From the NCBI GenBank assembly GCA_012031815.1, contig JAAUTE010000007.1, forward strand, positions 1 to 34,424: DNA of 34,424 nucleotides, given 5' to 3'. This document shows, one piece after another, positions 30,494 to 34,424 of this stretch (position 1 is its first letter; the number at the start of each line of letters is the position of its first letter). Under the pieces are notes generated by a model that was not told the DNA's origin, did not search any database, and was given only the letters and a program-made list of their open reading frames with translations. The translations under genes and the position numbers were made by a program. This stretch comes from Chloroflexaceae bacterium. GTDB lineage: Bacteria > Cyanobacteriota > Cyanobacteriia > Cyanobacteriales > JAAUTE01.

Positions 30494-30701
30494 TTAGCAC
30501 TGTAGATTGGGGACATAATCTCTGCGCCACACACTGTTGGAAGCAGGCAGTTTCAAAGTAACGCCCTTTTCTAAATCAAAAAAAATCACCGGGATGCTTT
30601 TTAATGGCTTGCCCCGCGATACAGCTTTATTGTTGTCCGCCCAGAAGCAGAAAATTAGATGACATTTCCTGAACTTGGGTTTCTGTTTTGATAGTCACCA
30701 T
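30494..30701 (-). CDS. Candidate small protein with a +1 frameshift
   Basis: MVTIKTETQVQEMSSNFLLLGG then, in another frame, ADNNKAVSRGKPLKSIPVIFFDLEKGVTLKLPASNSVWRRDYVPNLQC*. Total span is 3n+1. Confidence 0.35.
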
Positions 30702-30738
30702 GCTATAACTCTGGGATTCATCCCCCTAGAGTCGGAGA

Positions 30739-31672
30739 TTGACCTACAGGGAAAAGCCAATTCCTGCCCGCTTCAGGTTTATTCCCCTCTACTTTAACTG
30801 GGTAGCCCTGCATCCCAATCCCATTGGCGTCATTCAATTTATTGGCGGCGCTTTTTTGGGACGTTTCCAACCATTTTCTATCGCTATTTGCTGCGGCAAT
30901 TATTTGAGCAGGGATATACAATTGTCGCCATTCCCTACCGATTTACTTTACGCCATTGGTCAGTGGCCATTACGATGGTTGAAGACCGAAAAGGGTTGCT
31001 AGATGCGCTCAAGCAAGAGGCAGAACGACTCAACCAGCAGCTTACAGTCAGTTGCGGAATGCCATGAAGCTAGAAGCCCAAAAGCTCGGCTATAGCTACA
31101 AACTTTACGAAGCAGAACCGACCGACCAAACCAGTCCCTATCTCTGGCTGGGCCACAGTTTGGGCTGCAAATATATTGCACTTCTGGAATTGTTGAGCGA
31201 ATTGGAAGATAAAAATATTCGGCAACTGCTAGATGGCTGTGCAGGAGAGGCTCAAGCTAAACAAATTGAGGACAGCTTGCAAGGCGTTGATTTTAAGGCG
31301 ATTTCCTTAAAGAACCAACCGTCTTTGTTGATGGCTCCCGCCATTGAGGGCATTGAGGGAGCAATCCCGATTAAATCTTTGGCTAATCTCTTTAAAGCTT
31401 TGGGAATCGATGCCAAGCCGAGTGTAGAAGAAACCCGCTGTTTAATTGAACGCAGTCCGGCCTTTGGTTTAGCGGGTTTAATGACCTTTGGCAGCGATAA
31501 GATTGCCGCAGCAACAATTCAATGGCTACAACCTGTTTTGGAGCAAAAAGGTGACATCATTGAGCCAACGCTGCCCAAGCTCGGTCACTTGGGGCCCCTG
31601 GGTTTTGCCAATGGGAATCAAGATATTTCCAAGACAGCCATTGAGGTGTTAAGACGCTTGCTTGAAAACTAA
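30739..31672 (+). CDS. DUF1350 family protein, split over three frames
   Basis: FNWVALHPNPIGVIQFIGGAFLG / TFPTIFYRYLLRQLFEQGYTIVAIPYRFTLRHWSVAITMVEDRKGLLDALKQEAERLNQQ / SQLRNAMKLEAQKLGYSYKLYEAEPTDQTSPYLWLGHSLGCKYIALLELL... Confidence 0.85.
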
Positions 31673-31803
31673 ACGCCTAAGTTTGCTCAAGTTAGTACAA
31701 GTGCCTGCTTAGAGCTGAAATTAGCCTGCTTGCTCTTTCTCTGTCTTTAGGTAAACTAGCGATGGTGCTGTGACTTGCCGATCGCTAAAAGTGCTTTTAT
31801 AGA

Positions 31804-33561
31804 ATGAACCGAGTTTTGGGCGCAACGCTGCTGGGAATTTTGGTGATTTTGAGTTTAGTTTTAGGGAGGCCAGGCGCTGTAGCAGCGCGATCGCCCTTGT
31901 TTGTGGCCTATCCGCCCAATCAACATCAAACCGTCGCCGAACAGATCTTTTTAATCGGGTCAGCACCGCCAGCGGGCGATGTTTTCGTTAATAACCAGCG
32001 CATTGAGCGATCGCCAGCGGGTCATTTTGCGCCGAGTTTTCCCCTAGCGCTAGGAGAGAATCGGTTTCGCCTAAGCTACGGTGACCAGGAAATTGAGCTA
32101 AGTGTGACTCGTTTAGCCGTTTCGCCAGCAATTCCCCAAGGAGCAGCTTTTGCTGAAAATTCTCTCATTCCCAGTCAGCCTATCGCCCGCTTGAGCGGAG
32201 AATCAATCTGTTTTAGCGCGATCGCTGCGCCGGAAGCGACGGTGACAGTGCGCTTGGGAACCCGGACGATACCGTTGCAACTCCAACCATCGGTGGAACT
32301 GCCAGCCAATAATGGGGTGTTAACTGGTAATAATCAGATCTTTCGCTCTCAGAACGGTCAGTTTCAAGGCTGTACTCGCTTTTCAGAACCTGGAAACCTG
32401 GAAACGCCAATTTATCAACTCAACCTCCACGGAGAACGCCTTAGCCAACCCAGCCCCGCAACGGTGACCATTCTTTCCCCGGATGCCTTAAAAGTAGTTG
32501 CTGTCACCGCCGAAGCCGGGGTAGCCCGCACGGGCCCCGGAAGCGACTATTCCCGTCTGACGCCCTTACCCCAAGGAGCGCAAGCCGCCGTCACCGGCCA
32601 AGAAGGGGAGTGGTTGCGCTTAGATTACGGAGCCTGGATTCGGGCCAATGAAACCCAAGCGATCGCCAGCACCATTCCGCCCCAAAGCCTAATTCGCGGC
32701 ATTACTTCCCGTCAACTCTCCCAAGCCACGGAAATTGTCTTTCCGCTGCAAGTTCCGGTTCCTATCACTGTCCAGCAGAGCGATTCGATCTTTACCTTGA
32801 CGCTGCACCATGCGATCGCCCAAACCGATACGATTCGGCTCAATGACGATCCCTTGATTAAACGCCTAGACTGGCAGCAGGTGACGCCCACCCAAGTTCA
32901 GTACCAGTTTCAGCTCAAAACCCAACAACAATGGGGTTACGGCTTACGCTACGAAGACACTACTTTGATTTTAACCCTGCGCCATCCCCCGTCGCGATCA
33001 CTCAGGGACAGCAAAATCTTGCTCGATCCCGGTCATGGCGGCGAGGAATTTGGTGCTAGAGGGCCAGACGGTACGCCTGAAAAAGATATTAACCTGATCG
33101 TGTCAAAACTCCTGCAAACAGCCTTGGAACAGCGCGGAACTACCGTTTACCTAACGCGGGAGAGCGATCGCACCGTTTCCCTGGTCGAGCGGGTCAAGGC
33201 CATCGAGCGCCTCCAGCCCACCTTGGCCCTTTCCATTCACTACAATGCCCTACCGGATGGGGGCGATGCCCTGAATACGGCGGGGATCGGCATGTTTTGG
33301 TATCATCCCCAGGCTCACAATTTGGCAATTTTTCTGCACAATTATTTAGTTAAAACCTTGAGCCGTCCCTCTTACGGTGTTTTCTGGAACAATCTTGCCC
33401 TGACTCGCCCCCACACTGCCCCTAGCCTGCTCCTGGAGTTGGGATTTATGATCAATCCCCTGGAGTTTGAATGGATTACTAATCCCCTGGAACAGCAACG
33501 CCTGGCCAATGCGATCGCCGACGGGATGGTTGAGTGGTTTGCTAGCTTAGAGCAAGATTAG
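31804..33561 (+). CDS. N-acetylmuramoyl-L-alanine amidase (Amidase_3) with SH3-like and N-terminal domains
   Basis: KILLDPGHGGEEFGARGPDGTPEKDINLIVSKLLQTALEQRGTTVYLTRESDRTVSLVERVKAIERLQPTLALSIHYNALPD...; SH3-like AGVARTGPGSDYSRLTPLPQGAQAAVTGQEGEWLRLDYGAWI. Confidence 0.93.
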   Translation: MNRVLGATLLGILVILSLVLGRPGAVAARSPLFVAYPPNQHQTVAEQIFLIGSAPPAGDVFVNNQRIERSPAGHFAPSFPLALGENRFRLSYGDQEIELSVTRLAVSPAIPQGAAFAENSLIPSQPIARLSGESICFSAIAAPEATVTVRLGTRTIPLQLQPSVELPANNGVLTGNNQIFRSQNGQFQGCTRFSEPGNLETPIYQLNLHGERLSQPSPATVTILSPDALKVVAVTAEAGVARTGPGSDYSRLTPLPQGAQAAVTGQEGEWLRLDYGAWIRANETQAIASTIPPQSLIRGITSRQLSQATEIVFPLQVPVPITVQQSDSIFTLTLHHAIAQTDTIRLNDDPLIKRLDWQQVTPTQVQYQFQLKTQQQWGYGLRYEDTTLILTLRHPPSRSLRDSKILLDPGHGGEEFGARGPDGTPEKDINLIVSKLLQTALEQRGTTVYLTRESDRTVSLVERVKAIERLQPTLALSIHYNALPDGGDALNTAGIGMFWYHPQAHNLAIFLHNYLVKTLSRPSYGVFWNNLALTRPHTAPSLLLELGFMINPLEFEWITNPLEQQRLANAIADGMVEWFASLEQD

Positions 33562-33611
33562 GAAAAAGCAGCAAAAAATTTTAAAATAAAGTTTATTCAG
33601 CCGTTTTTTTC

Positions 33612-34409
33612 ATGCCTCAACTACAAGCGCTGATTTTTGATGTAGACGGAACGCTAGCGGAAACAGAGCGGGACGGCCATCGCGTTGCTTTTAACCGTGC
33701 CTTTGCTGACGCCGGATTGGACTGGGACTGGTCAGTGGCAGCTTATCAGGAACTTCTAGAAATTGCGGGCGGAAAAGAGCGAATTTGCTTCTATCTGCAA
33801 TCTCGCCCCGTTTCAATACCTGACCTGGACGCCCTAATCGCTCGCCTTCACCAGGGCAAATCCCGTTATTATCAGCAAATTCTCTCTCAAGAAGGGATTG
33901 CTGCCCGTCCGGGGGTGAAACGTTCCATCGCCGAAGCTCGCCGTGCCGGATTGCGCCTGGCCATTGCCACCACCGCCGCCCCCGAAAATGCGATCGCCCT
34001 CTTGAAAACCTCGCTATCTCCTGATGCGCCGCATTGGTTTGAGGTCATTGCCGCCGGGGATATAGTACCAGCCAAAAAACCCGCCCCCGACATTTATCGC
34101 TATGTGTTGCAGCAAATGGAACTGGGGCCGGAGAATTGTTTAGTCATTGAAGACTCCCATAATGGACTGGAAGCGGCAAGGCAAGCTGGCTTAACCACAG
34201 TGATAACCGTCAATGACTATACCCAAAACCAGGATTTCACGGGAGCAGCCTTAGTTATCAACCATTTGGGCGAACCCAATTTACCCTTTACGGTTCTAGG
34301 GGGTAACGCCAGGGGAAAATCCTATTTTGACTTGGAATTGGCAAGTATAATTACTCATGCGATCGCCAAATATAAAGTTTGTTATATCATTGGCTTTGCC
34401 TCCCGATAG
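33612..34409 (+). CDS. HAD-family hydrolase, CbbY-like
   Basis: MPQLQALIFDVDGTLAETERDGHRVAFNRAFADAGLDWDW...; motif III/IV KKPAPDIYRYVLQQMELGPENCLVIEDSHNGLEAARQAGL. Confidence 0.9.
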   Translation: MPQLQALIFDVDGTLAETERDGHRVAFNRAFADAGLDWDWSVAAYQELLEIAGGKERICFYLQSRPVSIPDLDALIARLHQGKSRYYQQILSQEGIAARPGVKRSIAEARRAGLRLAIATTAAPENAIALLKTSLSPDAPHWFEVIAAGDIVPAKKPAPDIYRYVLQQMELGPENCLVIEDSHNGLEAARQAGLTTVITVNDYTQNQDFTGAALVINHLGEPNLPFTVLGGNARGKSYFDLELASIITHAIAKYKVCYIIGFASR

Positions 34410-34424
34410 TGCTTGCATTATTTT

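Noticed and set aside
1-34424. CRISPR arrays, tRNA or rRNA genes, prophage or integrative element genes
   Set aside because: None seen by eye: no regularly spaced direct repeats, no recognised tRNA T-arm pattern, and no integrase or phage structural motifs. A tRNAscan/Infernal run would be needed to exclude small RNAs.

Overview
Cyanobacterial chromosomal window. Evidence: frequent HIP1-type GCGATCGC octamers, psbI, glycolate dehydrogenase subunits and many cyanobacterium-typical families. Recognisable content, left to right: gyrA, DUF4359, cupin, fused osmoprotectant ABC permease/binding protein, psbI, DUF3769, a stand-alone fatty acyl-AMP ligase, a three-gene minus-strand operon (HMA-domain protein, outer-membrane beta-barrel, NHL propeller), PspA/Vipp1, thioredoxin, aminotransferase, a decayed IS4-type element interrupting an AAA ATPase just after its Walker A motif, dxs, a DUF2330 remnant, YbjQ, glcE, glcF, WD40-DnaJ fusion, MacB-like permease, cupin, ExeM-like nuclease, DUF1350, N-acetylmuramoyl-L-alanine amidase and a HAD/CbbY hydrolase. 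The best candidate for something under-described is the HMA/beta-barrel/NHL operon. It has a MerR/CueR-like promoter (dyad between -35 and -10 with a 19-20 bp spacer) and is bracketed by two copies of an intergenic repeat. A second theme is at least 14 apparent single-event frameshifts, many at short homopolymers and including gyrA. These look more like sequence errors than biology, so every broken gene here should be read with that in mind. No searches were run; family names come from recognising translated motifs.
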